Shown here piece after piece: positions 9,769 through 16,883 of a stretch of 45,363 bases of DNA. Position 1 is the first letter of the stretch. Each line of letters begins with the position of its first letter. This DNA comes from Glycomyces algeriensis (lineage in GTDB: Bacteria > Actinomycetota > Actinomycetes > Mycobacteriales > Micromonosporaceae): assembly GCF_027622855.1 (NCBI RefSeq), contig NZ_JAPZVR010000002.1, positions 74,984-120,346 of the forward strand. Direction: 5' to 3'. A program made the translations under genes and the position numbers. The notes under the pieces were generated by a model, which saw only the letters and a program-made list of their open reading frames with translations, ran no database searches and had not been told where the DNA came from.

Positions 9769-10338
9769 ATGCTTCCGCAACCGAACTTCGGCCGCGACAA
9801 GGGCCCGATAGAGCCCCCGAAGGACGAGCAGGGCGAGGACGCGAAGCCCCGCAAAAAGCTCCTCCGGCTGCAGATCGCGATGTGGGTGCAGGTGGTCTTC
9901 GCCGTGCTGCTCGGCAACCTCCACGCGTTCCGCGTCATCGGCGCGCGCGGCATCACCGAGGCGGAGATCCTCGCGGACTACCAGGAGCAGCCGCCGCCCG
10001 GCGACATCACCCCGGAGGACGCCGCGCGCACGGCCTACGAGACGTTCCAGAGCACCGAGTTCATGGTCTTCATGCTGGCGATCTCCGGCTTCGCGATCGT
10101 CGCGGCCATCGTCGCCGCGCTATGCGCGATCCGGCTCAAGTCCCGCCTGAAGGCCGTGCGCTGGTGGGCCGTCGGCGCCACCGCGATCCTCTTCGTGGTG
10201 GGCATGTACATGTCCACGCAGTTCGGACTCCTGGTGGCGCCGTGGGTGTTCGCCTCCGTGCTCGCCCTGTGGTGGCTCTTCGCCAGCGACATCCGCTACT
10301 GGCTCAGCGAGTCCGCCAAGAGCCGCGCCGAAGGTTAG
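9769..10338 (+). CDS. Predicted three-helix membrane protein, function unknown
   Basis: A 189-residue protein with a charged, proline-rich cytosolic N-terminus (about 1-38) and hydrophobic segments at about 39-58, 98-120, 132-150 and possibly 153-170. An acidic loop (about 64-92, with PPPGDITPEDAART) lies between the first two helices and is probably external. AAAGG lies 8-9 nt before the ATG. It follows the preceding membrane gene closely and converges with the next gene, their stop codons overlapping by 4 nt. No known family is recognised. Confidence 0.75.
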   Translation: MLPQPNFGRDKGPIEPPKDEQGEDAKPRKKLLRLQIAMWVQVVFAVLLGNLHAFRVIGARGITEAEILADYQEQPPPGDITPEDAARTAYETFQSTEFMVFMLAISGFAIVAAIVAALCAIRLKSRLKAVRWWAVGATAILFVVGMYMSTQFGLLVAPWVFASVLALWWLFASDIRYWLSESAKSRAEG

Positions 10339-10634
10339 CCCTTCGGCGCCTCGTCGGCGCCGTGCCGCTGGATGTAGTCGATGAAGGCCGCCCGCGCCAG
10401 CGGTTCGGCCGAGCCCCAGTCGCCCTTCGTGCCCTCGCGCCACATGCTCAGCAGGTCGTCGATCGCCACCCCGATCTCGGACACGTCCGGGTCGAGGTCC
10501 TCGGCTTCGAGCGCGGTCGGGGTGTGCCGGAACAGGTCGATGAAGAACCGCCAGTCGCGGCGCTCGCGCGCCAGCGCGAACGCGCGGTGCTGGAGGTCGG
10601 TGGTCGAGAGCCGGTCGAGGTCGCTTGCGTCCAT
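10335..10634 (-). CDS. Small conserved-looking cytosolic protein, function unknown
   Basis: A 99-residue soluble protein, acidic and helix-rich, starting MDASDLDRLSTTDLQHRAFALARERRDWRFF and ending with a WREGTKGDWGSAEPLARAAFIDYIQ segment. Such short proteins with AFALAxRR-DxxFF and ARFIDY-like motifs are widespread uncharacterised proteins of actinobacteria (from memory). The ATG at 10634 is chosen over an upstream extension because TACGCT lies 7 nt before it, a spacing suited to a leaderless transcript; AGGAC could also serve as a ribosome site. Its stop overlaps the convergent membrane-protein gene by 4 nt. Confidence 0.72.
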   Translation of the reverse strand: MDASDLDRLSTTDLQHRAFALARERRDWRFFIDLFRHTPTALEAEDLDPDVSEIGVAIDDLLSMWREGTKGDWGSAEPLARAAFIDYIQRHGADEAPKG

Positions 10635-10709
10635 GCGTCCTAGCGTAGGGCCTGTCCCCAGAGCGAGGGATGCGACCGGGGCAGGCCGCGGAGTGTCGGA
10701 ACCGGATCG

Positions 10710-10731
10710 GGAGTGTTCCACTCCTTAGGAT
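10710..10731 (+). promoter_or_regulatory. Palindrome and -10 element before the SSI-like gene
   Basis: A perfect inverted repeat, GGAGTG-TTC-CACTCC (10710-10724), is followed immediately by a -10-like TAGGAT (10726-10731), which ends 6 nt before the ATG. A related half site, GGAGTGTC, lies about 20 bases upstream. The arrangement would let a repressor block a promoter, and the RNA would be nearly leaderless. The regulator is unknown. Confidence 0.45.
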
Positions 10732-10737
10732 CAGGCC

Positions 10738-11169
10738 ATGAGAAAGCTCATCGTCGGCGCCTTCGCGGCCGCCGCATTCGTCGCCGCGGGTTCCGGTGCG
10801 GCCCAAGCGGCGTTCCCGTACGAGCCGATCCCGGTCGACCCCGGCATCGGCGACGGCTCCGGTCCGCACAGCGCGTTCGACCTCAGCGTCACCCCCGTAA
10901 ACGGCGGAAAGGCCGGTTCGATCTCGCTGTCGTGCCCGCAGGAGTGGAGCGAGCACCCGAACGCGGCCGCCGTGTGCGATCAGCTCGAGGAGGCCCGCGG
11001 GTACATCGAGGCGATCGCGCCCGTCGACGGCATGTGCACCAAGGAGTTCGCGCCAGTGCGGCTGCTGGCGACCGGCCACTGGCACGGAACGAACCACTTC
11101 TTCATGAAGGAGTACAGCAACCGCTGCGAGGCGGTCCTCGCCACCGGCGGGAGCCTGCTCGACTTCTGA
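10738..11169 (+). CDS. Secreted subtilisin-inhibitor-like (SSI, family I16) protein
   Basis: A 143-residue exported protein with a Sec signal peptide (about 1-24, cleavage after AQA). The mature part matches the Streptomyces subtilisin inhibitor family: SISLSCP, the AAAVCDQL helix, the MCTKEFAPV reactive-site loop and a C-terminal NRCEA. Four cysteines (66, 80, 100, 130) fit the two conserved disulfides 66-80 and 100-130. By alignment with SSI, where P1 is two residues after the third cysteine, P1 is Lys102, which would favour trypsin-like proteases over subtilisin. It follows a short palindromic promoter and ends at a terminator. It sits, unusually, inside the pdxT-pdxS neighbourhood. Confidence 0.88.
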   Translation: MRKLIVGAFAAAAFVAAGSGAAQAAFPYEPIPVDPGIGDGSGPHSAFDLSVTPVNGGKAGSISLSCPQEWSEHPNAAAVCDQLEEARGYIEAIAPVDGMCTKEFAPVRLLATGHWHGTNHFFMKEYSNRCEAVLATGGSLLDF

Positions 11170-11180
11170 TCGGGACGTGC

Positions 11181-11216
11181 GAGGGGCCCGGGCGCAAGCG
11201 CCCAGGCCCCCTTTTT
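11181..11216. terminator. Bidirectional terminator between SSI gene and pdxS
   Basis: A GC-rich hairpin (GGGGCC and GGGCG arms pairing with CGCCC and GGCCCC, one mismatch, CAAG loop) is followed by five T residues at 11212-11216. It lies between two convergent genes. Confidence 0.82.
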
Positions 11217-11227
11217 CGCGTTCGGGA

Positions 11228-12133
11228 CTACCAGCCGCGCTTGGCGAGCTTCTGGTCCTCGGCGAGGGTGTCGACGTTGATGCCGACCATGGCCTCGCCC
11301 AGGCCGCGGGAGACCTCGGCGATGACCTTCGGGTCGTCGTGGAAGGCGGTGGCCTTGACGATGGCGGCGGCGCGCTTGGACGGGTCGCCGGACTTGAAGA
11401 TGCCGGAGCCGACGAAGACGCCTTCGGCGCCGAGCTGCATCATCATGGCCGCGTCGGCGGGGGTGGCGATGCCGCCGGCGGTGAAGAGCACCACCGGGAG
11501 CTTGCCGAGCCGGGCGACCTCGGCGACGAGCTCGTACGGGGCGCGGAGCTCCTTGGCCGCGGCGTACAGCTCGGTGGAGTCGAGGGTGGTGAGGCGGCCG
11601 ATGTCCTGGCGGATCTGCCGCATGTGGCGGGTCGCCTCGACGACGTTGCCGGTGCCGGCCTCGCCCTTGGAGCGGATCATGGCCGCGCCCTCGCTGATGC
11701 GGCGCAGGGCCTCGCCGAGGTTGGTCGCGCCGCACACGAACGGCACGTTGTACTGCCACTTGTCGATGTGGTTGGCCTCGTCGGCCGGGGTGAGGACCTC
11801 GGACTCGTCCACGTAGTCGACGCCGAGGGACTCCAGGACGGCCGCTTCCGTGAAGTGGCCGATGCGGGCCTTGGCCATGACGGGGATCGAGACGGCCTCG
11901 ATGATGCCGTCGATCATGTCGGGGTCGGACATGCGCGAGACGCCGCCTTCGCGGCGGATGTCGGCGGGGACGCGCTCGAGCGCCATGACCGCGACGGCCC
12001 CGGCGTCTTCGGCGATCCGGGCCTGCTCGGGCGTGACGACGTCCATGATGACGCCGCCTTTCAGCATGTCGGCCATGCCGCGCTTGACTCGGGCGGTCCC
12101 GATCTCGGCCTCGGTCTTCTGGGTCTCTGACAC
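11228..12133 (-). CDS. pdxS: Pyridoxal 5'-phosphate synthase lyase subunit PdxS
   Basis: PdxS makes pyridoxal phosphate from ribose 5-phosphate, glyceraldehyde 3-phosphate and ammonia supplied by PdxT. The 301-residue product contains [19 protein letters not shown], the catalytic lysine in [11 protein letters not shown] (K88), the second lysine in MIRSKGEAG (K156) and the aspartate in IMDVV (D31); these match D24, K81 and K149 of the Bacillus enzyme. The barrel end with FTAGGIATP and [10 protein letters not shown] is intact. The GTG at 12133 has GGAG 9 nt upstream; an ATG at 12148 would add five residues but lacks a ribosome site. Its partner pdxT is separated by four other genes. Confidence 0.96.
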   Translation of the reverse strand: MSETQKTEAEIGTARVKRGMADMLKGGVIMDVVTPEQARIAEDAGAVAVMALERVPADIRREGGVSRMSDPDMIDGIIEAVSIPVMAKARIGHFTEAAVLESLGVDYVDESEVLTPADEANHIDKWQYNVPFVCGATNLGEALRRISEGAAMIRSKGEAGTGNVVEATRHMRQIRQDIGRLTTLDSTELYAAAKELRAPYELVAEVARLGKLPVVLFTAGGIATPADAAMMMQLGAEGVFVGSGIFKSGDPSKRAAAIVKATAFHDDPKVIAEVSRGLGEAMVGINVDTLAEDQKLAKRGW

Positions 12134-12279
12134 GGTTCCCGGCTCCATCTGAGGTAGTCGCCAACTGCTGGGTGAATGTATGGCTCGCACGCTTCGCCAT
12201 GAGGGGTGCTGACCTGGCCGATTCTACGCCGCGACCCGCCTCACAAGCCTCCTGATACAAACGGGGTGACGAGGGCGTC

Positions 12280-12759
12280 TCAGTGCACGGGGTCCTCGAT
12301 GTCCCAGTACTCGGGGCGGGGCAGGCGGTCGCGCAGGCGGAGCACGACGGACATGGGCAGGGAGCGGGAGGCGACGGCGTCGCGCACGAAGTCGGTGTGG
12401 ATCTGGCGGGCCAGGGCGACGCGGCGGTTGGCGGCCTCGAGGTCGTCGGTCCAGAGGGGGTTCGCGGCGAGTTCGCGCAGGGCGCGAGTGAGGTCGTTCT
12501 CGGCGTATTCACGCAGTTCGCGCTGGCGCTGGGTGTCGGCGGGGACGGCGACGACGGAGAGGGCGAGGGCCACGACCTCTTCGAAGCCGGGGTTGCCGAC
12601 GAACTTGAGGACGGTCTCAGCGCGGTCGTCGAGCTTGGCGAGGAGGGCGCCTTCGGCGGCGTGGGCGCGGCGGTGCAGGCGTTCGACGCGGGTGACCGTC
12701 CACGTCGCGTACGCGCCGACGACGGCCACGATCGTCACGAGCACAGCCAACCACCACAT
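12280..12759 (-). CDS. Membrane-anchored protein between pdxS and pimA, function unknown
   Basis: A 159-residue protein with one N-terminal membrane helix (about 2-22), then a helical, charged cytosolic region containing HRRAHAAEGALLAKLDDRAETV and LARQIHTDFVRDAV, reminiscent of LemA-like helical bundles. It ends with RLPRPEYWDIEDP. A protein of this type is common at this location upstream of pdxS in actinobacteria (from memory of gene order), so it probably belongs to the conserved block. TAAGAT lies 7 nt before the ATG, consistent with a leaderless transcript. No enzymatic motif is visible. Confidence 0.8.
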   Translation of the reverse strand: MWWLAVLVTIVAVVGAYATWTVTRVERLHRRAHAAEGALLAKLDDRAETVLKFVGNPGFEEVVALALSVVAVPADTQRQRELREYAENDLTRALRELAANPLWTDDLEAANRRVALARQIHTDFVRDAVASRSLPMSVVLRLRDRLPRPEYWDIEDPVH

Positions 12760-12856
12760 CGGGCTGATCTTACGGTTAAGCGCCGACCCGGCGGGTCCCG
12801 GTGGAGCTGAATCCGATTCCGGATTCGGCCCGGCGGACTCGCCGGGTGGGCGCTTG

Positions 12857-12890
12857 ACCGCCCGCCACCGGTGTTCCGGTGGCGGGCGGT
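12857..12890 (-). terminator. Terminator after the SPW-repeat gene
   Basis: A perfect 15-bp stem (12857-12871 with 12876-12890) and a 4-nt loop lies about 20 bases beyond the stop of the minus-strand gene. Two smaller hairpins occur just beyond it (GAATCCG/CGGATTC and CCCGGCG/CGCCGGG, within about 12808-12847). There is no long T-run, as is common for GC-rich actinobacterial terminators. Confidence 0.7.
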
Positions 12891-12910
12891 GTGCGGCTCG
12901 GGTCGCTGCT

Positions 12911-13366
12911 CTAGACCTCCGCTCCGGTGTCGGCTCTGAAGTTGCGGACCTGCCAGGCGGCCATGAGGCCGAGGAGGAAGGTCAGCGCGCCGACGATGAT
13001 GTTGTTCCATGCGAGGCTCATCGGCGGATCGGTGAGGAGCACCCATGGCGAGACGGCCAGCCAGACGCCGACCGCGCACAGGGCCCAGCTCATGCCGTAC
13101 ATGCGCTCGGGCGCCATCGTGAATCCGAGGGCCAGCAGCCCGATCGCGATACCGATGATCAGGTTGTGGGTCGCGAAGTCCGCCTGCGAGGCCGAGAAGC
13201 CGACCACCCAGGGGGAGATGATGCAGTACAGGCCGACCAGGAAGATCGGCGCGTCGATCATCGCCACGTCCCTGCGGCTGAGCATCTTGTCGTATCGTGC
13301 CCGCATCTCGTGAACGTCCGGGTGCGTGGTCATCGCCTCGCCCGTGGTGTGAGAGATATCGGCCAT
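12911..13366 (-). CDS. SPW-repeat membrane protein
   Basis: A 151-residue membrane protein with four hydrophobic helices (about 40-58, 68-84, 91-109, 119-138). It contains two SPW motifs, IISPWVVGFS and AVSPWVLL, the mark of the small SPW-repeat family of uncharacterised bacterial membrane proteins. The N-terminus is cytosolic and charged (HEMRARYDKMLSRRDVAM). The ATG at 13366 has GGAGGG upstream. It lies between pimA and the pdxS-linked membrane protein and is flanked by a terminator, so it is probably an independent insertion into the conserved block. No function is known. Confidence 0.8.
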   Translation of the reverse strand: MADISHTTGEAMTTHPDVHEMRARYDKMLSRRDVAMIDAPIFLVGLYCIISPWVVGFSASQADFATHNLIIGIAIGLLALGFTMAPERMYGMSWALCAVGVWLAVSPWVLLTDPPMSLAWNNIIVGALTFLLGLMAAWQVRNFRADTGAEV

Positions 13367-13496
13367 CGAACTGCCCTCCGTCGAGTCCGCGCGCGTGCGG
13401 CTCCGGCACGGGACTACGCAGACCCTTCGTCTCATTATGACCCCTGCATGTACGCAGAGTAAAGAGGCGCTCACGTTCTTTGTCGGGTTCAGCGCC

Positions 13497-14624
13497 TCAG
13501 CGGCGCTGCTCGGTGCCCGCTTCGATGGCGGCGCGGTAGACCTCGAGGAGGCGCGCGGCGACCTCGGGCCAGTCGTAGCGCTTGACCCACTCGTTGGCTC
13601 GTTCGACGTACGCCGTACGGAGTGCTTGGTCGTCGAGGAGGCGCCCGGCCTTGGCGGCGAGGTCCGCACTGTCGCCGACGGCGAACAGCTCGCCCGCCCG
13701 GCCGTCGTCGAGCACGGAGCTGAACGCCTCGATGTCCGAGGCGAGCACGCAGGTCCCGGCGGCCATGGCCTCGGTGAGGATCATGCCGAAGGACTCGCCG
13801 CCGGTGTTGGGGGCGACGTAGAGGTCGACGCCCGCGAGCATCGAGGCCTTCTCCTCATCGTCCACGGCGCCGAGGAAGCGGATGCGGCGGGCGATCGCGG
13901 GGTCGAGCCCGGCGACGGCCGCTTCGGGGTCGCCCCGGCCGACCACGAGCAGGTGCAGGTCGGGGCGTTCGGCGGCGAGCGCCGCGAAGGCGTCCCGCAG
14001 GATCGGGAAGCCCTTGCGGGACTCGGAGTAGCGGCCCATGAAGCCGATCGTGGGCCCGTCGGGCTTGTCGAGGAGCGGGGCGGCCTTGCGGTAGAACGCG
14101 ACCGAGACGCCGTTGGGGATCTCGACGGCGCCGCCGCCGAGGTGCTCGACCTGCACCTTGCGGGCGTACGGGCTCACCGCGATGCGCGCGGAGAGGCTCT
14201 CGAGCACCAGCTGCGCCATGTGCTTCCCGGCCGCGAGGATCCGCGAGCGGGTCATCGCGGTGTGGAACGTGGCCACGACCGGGCAGCGGGCATTGAGGAC
14301 CGCCAGGCACGCGAGGCTCGGCGTGAGCGGTTCGTGCACGTGGACGACGTCGAAGTCGCCTTCCGCGCACCACTTGCGCACCCGCGCGGCCGAGCGGGGC
14401 CCGAACGCGAGCCGCGCGATCGACCCGTTGTAGGGCACGGCGACGGCCTTGCCGCCGGGGACCACGAAGTCGGGCAGGTTCGCGGTGTCGGTGGCGGGGG
14501 CGAGGACCGACACGTCGTGCCCGGCGTCGATGAGGGTCTCGGCGAGGTCGCGAATGTGGAACTGGACCCCGCCGGGGACGTCGAAGGAGTACGGGCTCAC
14601 GATCCCGATCCGCAGGTCCCCCAC
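13497..14624 (-). CDS. pimA: Phosphatidyl-myo-inositol mannosyltransferase PimA
   Basis: PimA transfers the first mannose from GDP-mannose to phosphatidylinositol on the inner leaflet, the first committed step of PIM glycolipid synthesis. The 375-residue GT4 enzyme begins RIGIVSPYSFDVPGGVQFHI, the nucleotide-sugar/acceptor motif of the family, contains the HVHEPLTPSLA segment, and has the ESFGMILTEAMAAG donor-binding motif. The start is GTG at 14624, one base after the patA stop, so the two are tightly coupled. The order pgsA-patA-pimA matches mycobacteria and streptomycetes. A GDP-mannose dehydratase elsewhere in the window would compete for the same sugar nucleotide. Confidence 0.93.
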   Translation of the reverse strand: MGDLRIGIVSPYSFDVPGGVQFHIRDLAETLIDAGHDVSVLAPATDTANLPDFVVPGGKAVAVPYNGSIARLAFGPRSAARVRKWCAEGDFDVVHVHEPLTPSLACLAVLNARCPVVATFHTAMTRSRILAAGKHMAQLVLESLSARIAVSPYARKVQVEHLGGGAVEIPNGVSVAFYRKAAPLLDKPDGPTIGFMGRYSESRKGFPILRDAFAALAAERPDLHLLVVGRGDPEAAVAGLDPAIARRIRFLGAVDDEEKASMLAGVDLYVAPNTGGESFGMILTEAMAAGTCVLASDIEAFSSVLDDGRAGELFAVGDSADLAAKAGRLLDDQALRTAYVERANEWVKRYDWPEVAARLLEVYRAAIEAGTEQRR

Positions 14625-14625
14625 G

Positions 14626-15522
14626 TCAGTCCGCGCTTTCCCGCGGCGCGTCGAAGTCGGCGGACCAGAAGCGCTGCAGCATGTGCCAGTCGGCGGGGTG
14701 GGCGCGGATGCCCTCCTCGAAGGCCTCGGCCATCCGCTGGGTCGCGCCGGCGACGCGCTCGCGGAAGGACCCGGTGCCCAGGTCGACCGGGCCCGAGATG
14801 TGGCAGACCGCGCGGTCGTCCTCGTAGTGGATCGCGGCGGTGAACAGCTCCACCTTGTTGCGGATCGCCAGCAGCGCCGGTCCCGTGGGGAACGTCGTGG
14901 TCTCGCCGAAGAACTTCACTTCGGTGCCCCCGCGCCCCAGGTCGCGGTCCGCGACGAGTGCGACCACGTGTCCGTCGTCGAGCGCTTCGCCAAGGGCCGC
15001 TTGCGGATTGCGGTCGCCGCCGGAGGTCGGGATGATGTGCATGCCGAGGGACTCGCGGTACTCCAGGAACCGCCGGTAGACCCCTTCGGGCTTCAGCCGC
15101 TCGGCGACGGTGGTGAGCCGGTCCTTCGCGACCGCGCCGACCCAGGCCCCCGCGAAGTCCCAGTTCCCGCAGTGCGGCAGCGCCACGATCGAGCCCAGGC
15201 CCTGCCGGGCCCGCTCGTGGACGGGCTCGTACCCGTTCATCTCGAACTTCCGCTCGAGCTGCGCGGTGCTCATCGACGGGAGCCGGAACGCCTCCAGCCA
15301 GTACCGGGCGTACGAGCGCATCGCCCGGCGCATCAGCGCCTCGTCGGGCTCGCCGTCGACCACCCGGGCGAGGTTCTTGCGCAGCTGGCGCACGGCCCGG
15401 CCGTTCTTGCGCAGGGCCCGGTCCGCGAAGCGGTTCCCCAGCGCGCTCGCGGCGCCCTCGGGAAGGAGCCGCACGCCGCGCCAGGCGGCCAGGTAGGCCA
15501 GCTCGGTGAGGCGCTCAGACAT
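14626..15522 (-). CDS. patA: PIM acyltransferase PatA (LpxL/HtrB superfamily)
   Basis: PatA acylates the mannose of phosphatidylinositol mannosides on the cytosolic face of the membrane. The 298-residue product has the superfamily HX4D catalytic motif, HCGNWD (H117-D122), and the RDLGRGGTEVKFFG segment typical of lipid-A-acyltransferase-like proteins. The N-terminus is amphipathic rather than strongly hydrophobic. The ATG at 15522 overlaps the end of pgsA by 8 nt; upstream open frame is pgsA shadow. pimA follows after one base. Assignment as PatA rests on both motif and operon order. Confidence 0.9.
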   Translation of the reverse strand: MSERLTELAYLAAWRGVRLLPEGAASALGNRFADRALRKNGRAVRQLRKNLARVVDGEPDEALMRRAMRSYARYWLEAFRLPSMSTAQLERKFEMNGYEPVHERARQGLGSIVALPHCGNWDFAGAWVGAVAKDRLTTVAERLKPEGVYRRFLEYRESLGMHIIPTSGGDRNPQAALGEALDDGHVVALVADRDLGRGGTEVKFFGETTTFPTGPALLAIRNKVELFTAAIHYEDDRAVCHISGPVDLGTGSFRERVAGATQRMAEAFEEGIRAHPADWHMLQRFWSADFDAPRESAD

Positions 15523-16144
15523 CGAGGCGCTCCTCGCTCGCGGCGAGCACCGCGCGGGCGTGGAAGAGCCGCTGCACCACCGTGATCGAGGCGAGCACGC
15601 CCAGCAGGCCCATGCCGGCCTCGAGCGCCCACGGCATGCCCAGGACCTCCGCGAGGACCGCGGCGGCCGCGATGATGAGCCGCTCGGGGCGCTCGGCGAT
15701 GCCCACATTGCAGTCCGCGCCGAGCGACTCGGCGCGGGCGCGCACGTACGAGACCATCTGCGAGGCGATGAGCGCCCACAGCGCGAGCGCCCCGCCCAGG
15801 CCCCGGTCCTCCGAGAGGAGGAAGAAGGCCAGGCCCGCGAAGATCGCGCCGTCCGCCAACCGGTCGCAAGTGGAGTCGAGGAGGGCGCCGAAGCGGCTGG
15901 TGGTGCCGTTGACGCGGGCGATCGCGCCGTCGAGCATGTCGGTGAGGACGGAGGCCGCGACCACGAGGAGGCCCGCCAGCAGGTGGCCGGGCGCGAGCAG
16001 CAGCACCGAGGCGCCGACGACCACGGCGGTCCCGGCCACGGTGACGGCGTTGGCGGACACGCCGACGCGGATGAGGACCTTCGCGGCGGCGTCGACGTAC
16101 CGGCGTACGCCCGCTCGGCCGGAGGTCCGAAGGAACTTCGCCAT
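15515..16144 (-). CDS. pgsA: CDP-alcohol phosphatidyltransferase, probable PI-phosphate synthase
   Basis: This integral membrane enzyme (209 residues) joins CDP-diacylglycerol to an alcohol, here probably inositol phosphate, giving the phosphatidylinositol precursor used by PimA. It has the signature D-x2-D-G-x2-A-R-x8-G-x3-D-x3-D, seen as DMLDGAIARVNGTTSRFG and the following D90 and D94, starting at D69. About five or six hydrophobic segments follow the standard topology. It overlaps patA by 8 nt. The inositol substrate is inferred from the PIM gene context. Confidence 0.93.
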   Translation of the reverse strand: MAKFLRTSGRAGVRRYVDAAAKVLIRVGVSANAVTVAGTAVVVGASVLLLAPGHLLAGLLVVAASVLTDMLDGAIARVNGTTSRFGALLDSTCDRLADGAIFAGLAFFLLSEDRGLGGALALWALIASQMVSYVRARAESLGADCNVGIAERPERLIIAAAAVLAEVLGMPWALEAGMGLLGVLASITVVQRLFHARAVLAASEERLDV

Positions 16145-16255
16145 GGTCTCCTGTTTTCTGGGCGGGCCCGGGTGGGTGTTCGGGCAAGTGGGTGCGGTGC
16201 CCGTCCGGATCGGGCCGGGAGGGGCGCTGCCTTGACTCTAACGGGGTCCGGCCGG

Positions 16256-16801
16256 TCACACCCGCTCCCATGCGGCCGCGAGGTCCGCCCGGGTGTCCTT
16301 CAGCAGCTGCGGGAGGGTCTTGGTGCGGCCGATGATCGGCATGAAGTTCGCGTCCCCGCCCCAGCGCGGCACGATGTGCTCGTGCAGGTGCCCGGCGATG
16401 CCGGCGCCCGCGACCTGGCCCTGGTTCATGCCGATGTTGAACCCGTGCGCGCCCATCACGGCGCGCAGGACGGTCATGGCGCGCTGCGTGAGCGCCCCCA
16501 TCTCGGCGATCTCGTCGGCGTCGAGGTCGGTGTAGTCCGGGACGTGCCGGAACGGCACGACCATGAGGTGCCCGTTGTTGTACGGGTACTTGTTCATCAC
16601 CACGTACATGTGCACGGCGCGGGCGACGATGTTGCCGTCCGCGTCGTCGAGCTTCGGGATCTCGCAGAACGGGCAGCCCTCCACGTCCGCGTCGTCACCC
16701 GTGGGCTTGCCCTCGCCTTGGATGTAGGACATGCGGTGCGGGGTCCACAGCCGCTCGTACCCGTCGGGGACGCCGACGCCTTCGCCTTCGCGCTCTTCCA
16801 C
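16256..16801 (-). CDS. HIT-domain protein, probable Ap4A phosphorylase
   Basis: A 181-residue histidine-triad hydrolase or transferase. The catalytic motif HLHEHIVPRWGGDANF has the three histidines at 138, 140 and 142, and the N-terminal part has YERLWTPHRMSYI and a CPFC pair (43-46) that may bind zinc. The LWTPxRMxY and RWGGDANF segments closely resemble the mycobacterial Rv2613c-type Ap4A phosphorylase, which cleaves diadenosine tetraphosphate with phosphate; I recognise this from memory. The GTG start at 16801 is supported because LWTPHRM must lie downstream; TAGGAT lies 6 nt before it. It heads the pgsA-patA-pimA cluster. Confidence 0.9.
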   Translation of the reverse strand: MEEREGEGVGVPDGYERLWTPHRMSYIQGEGKPTGDDADVEGCPFCEIPKLDDADGNIVARAVHMYVVMNKYPYNNGHLMVVPFRHVPDYTDLDADEIAEMGALTQRAMTVLRAVMGAHGFNIGMNQGQVAGAGIAGHLHEHIVPRWGGDANFMPIIGRTKTLPQLLKDTRADLAAAWERV

Positions 16802-16883
16802 GGGACGATCCTAGGCCACTGCGAGCCCGAGCTGGAAACCCGACGAAAACACCGTGACACGTCGTGTCGGTTAAGCTCCGAGC

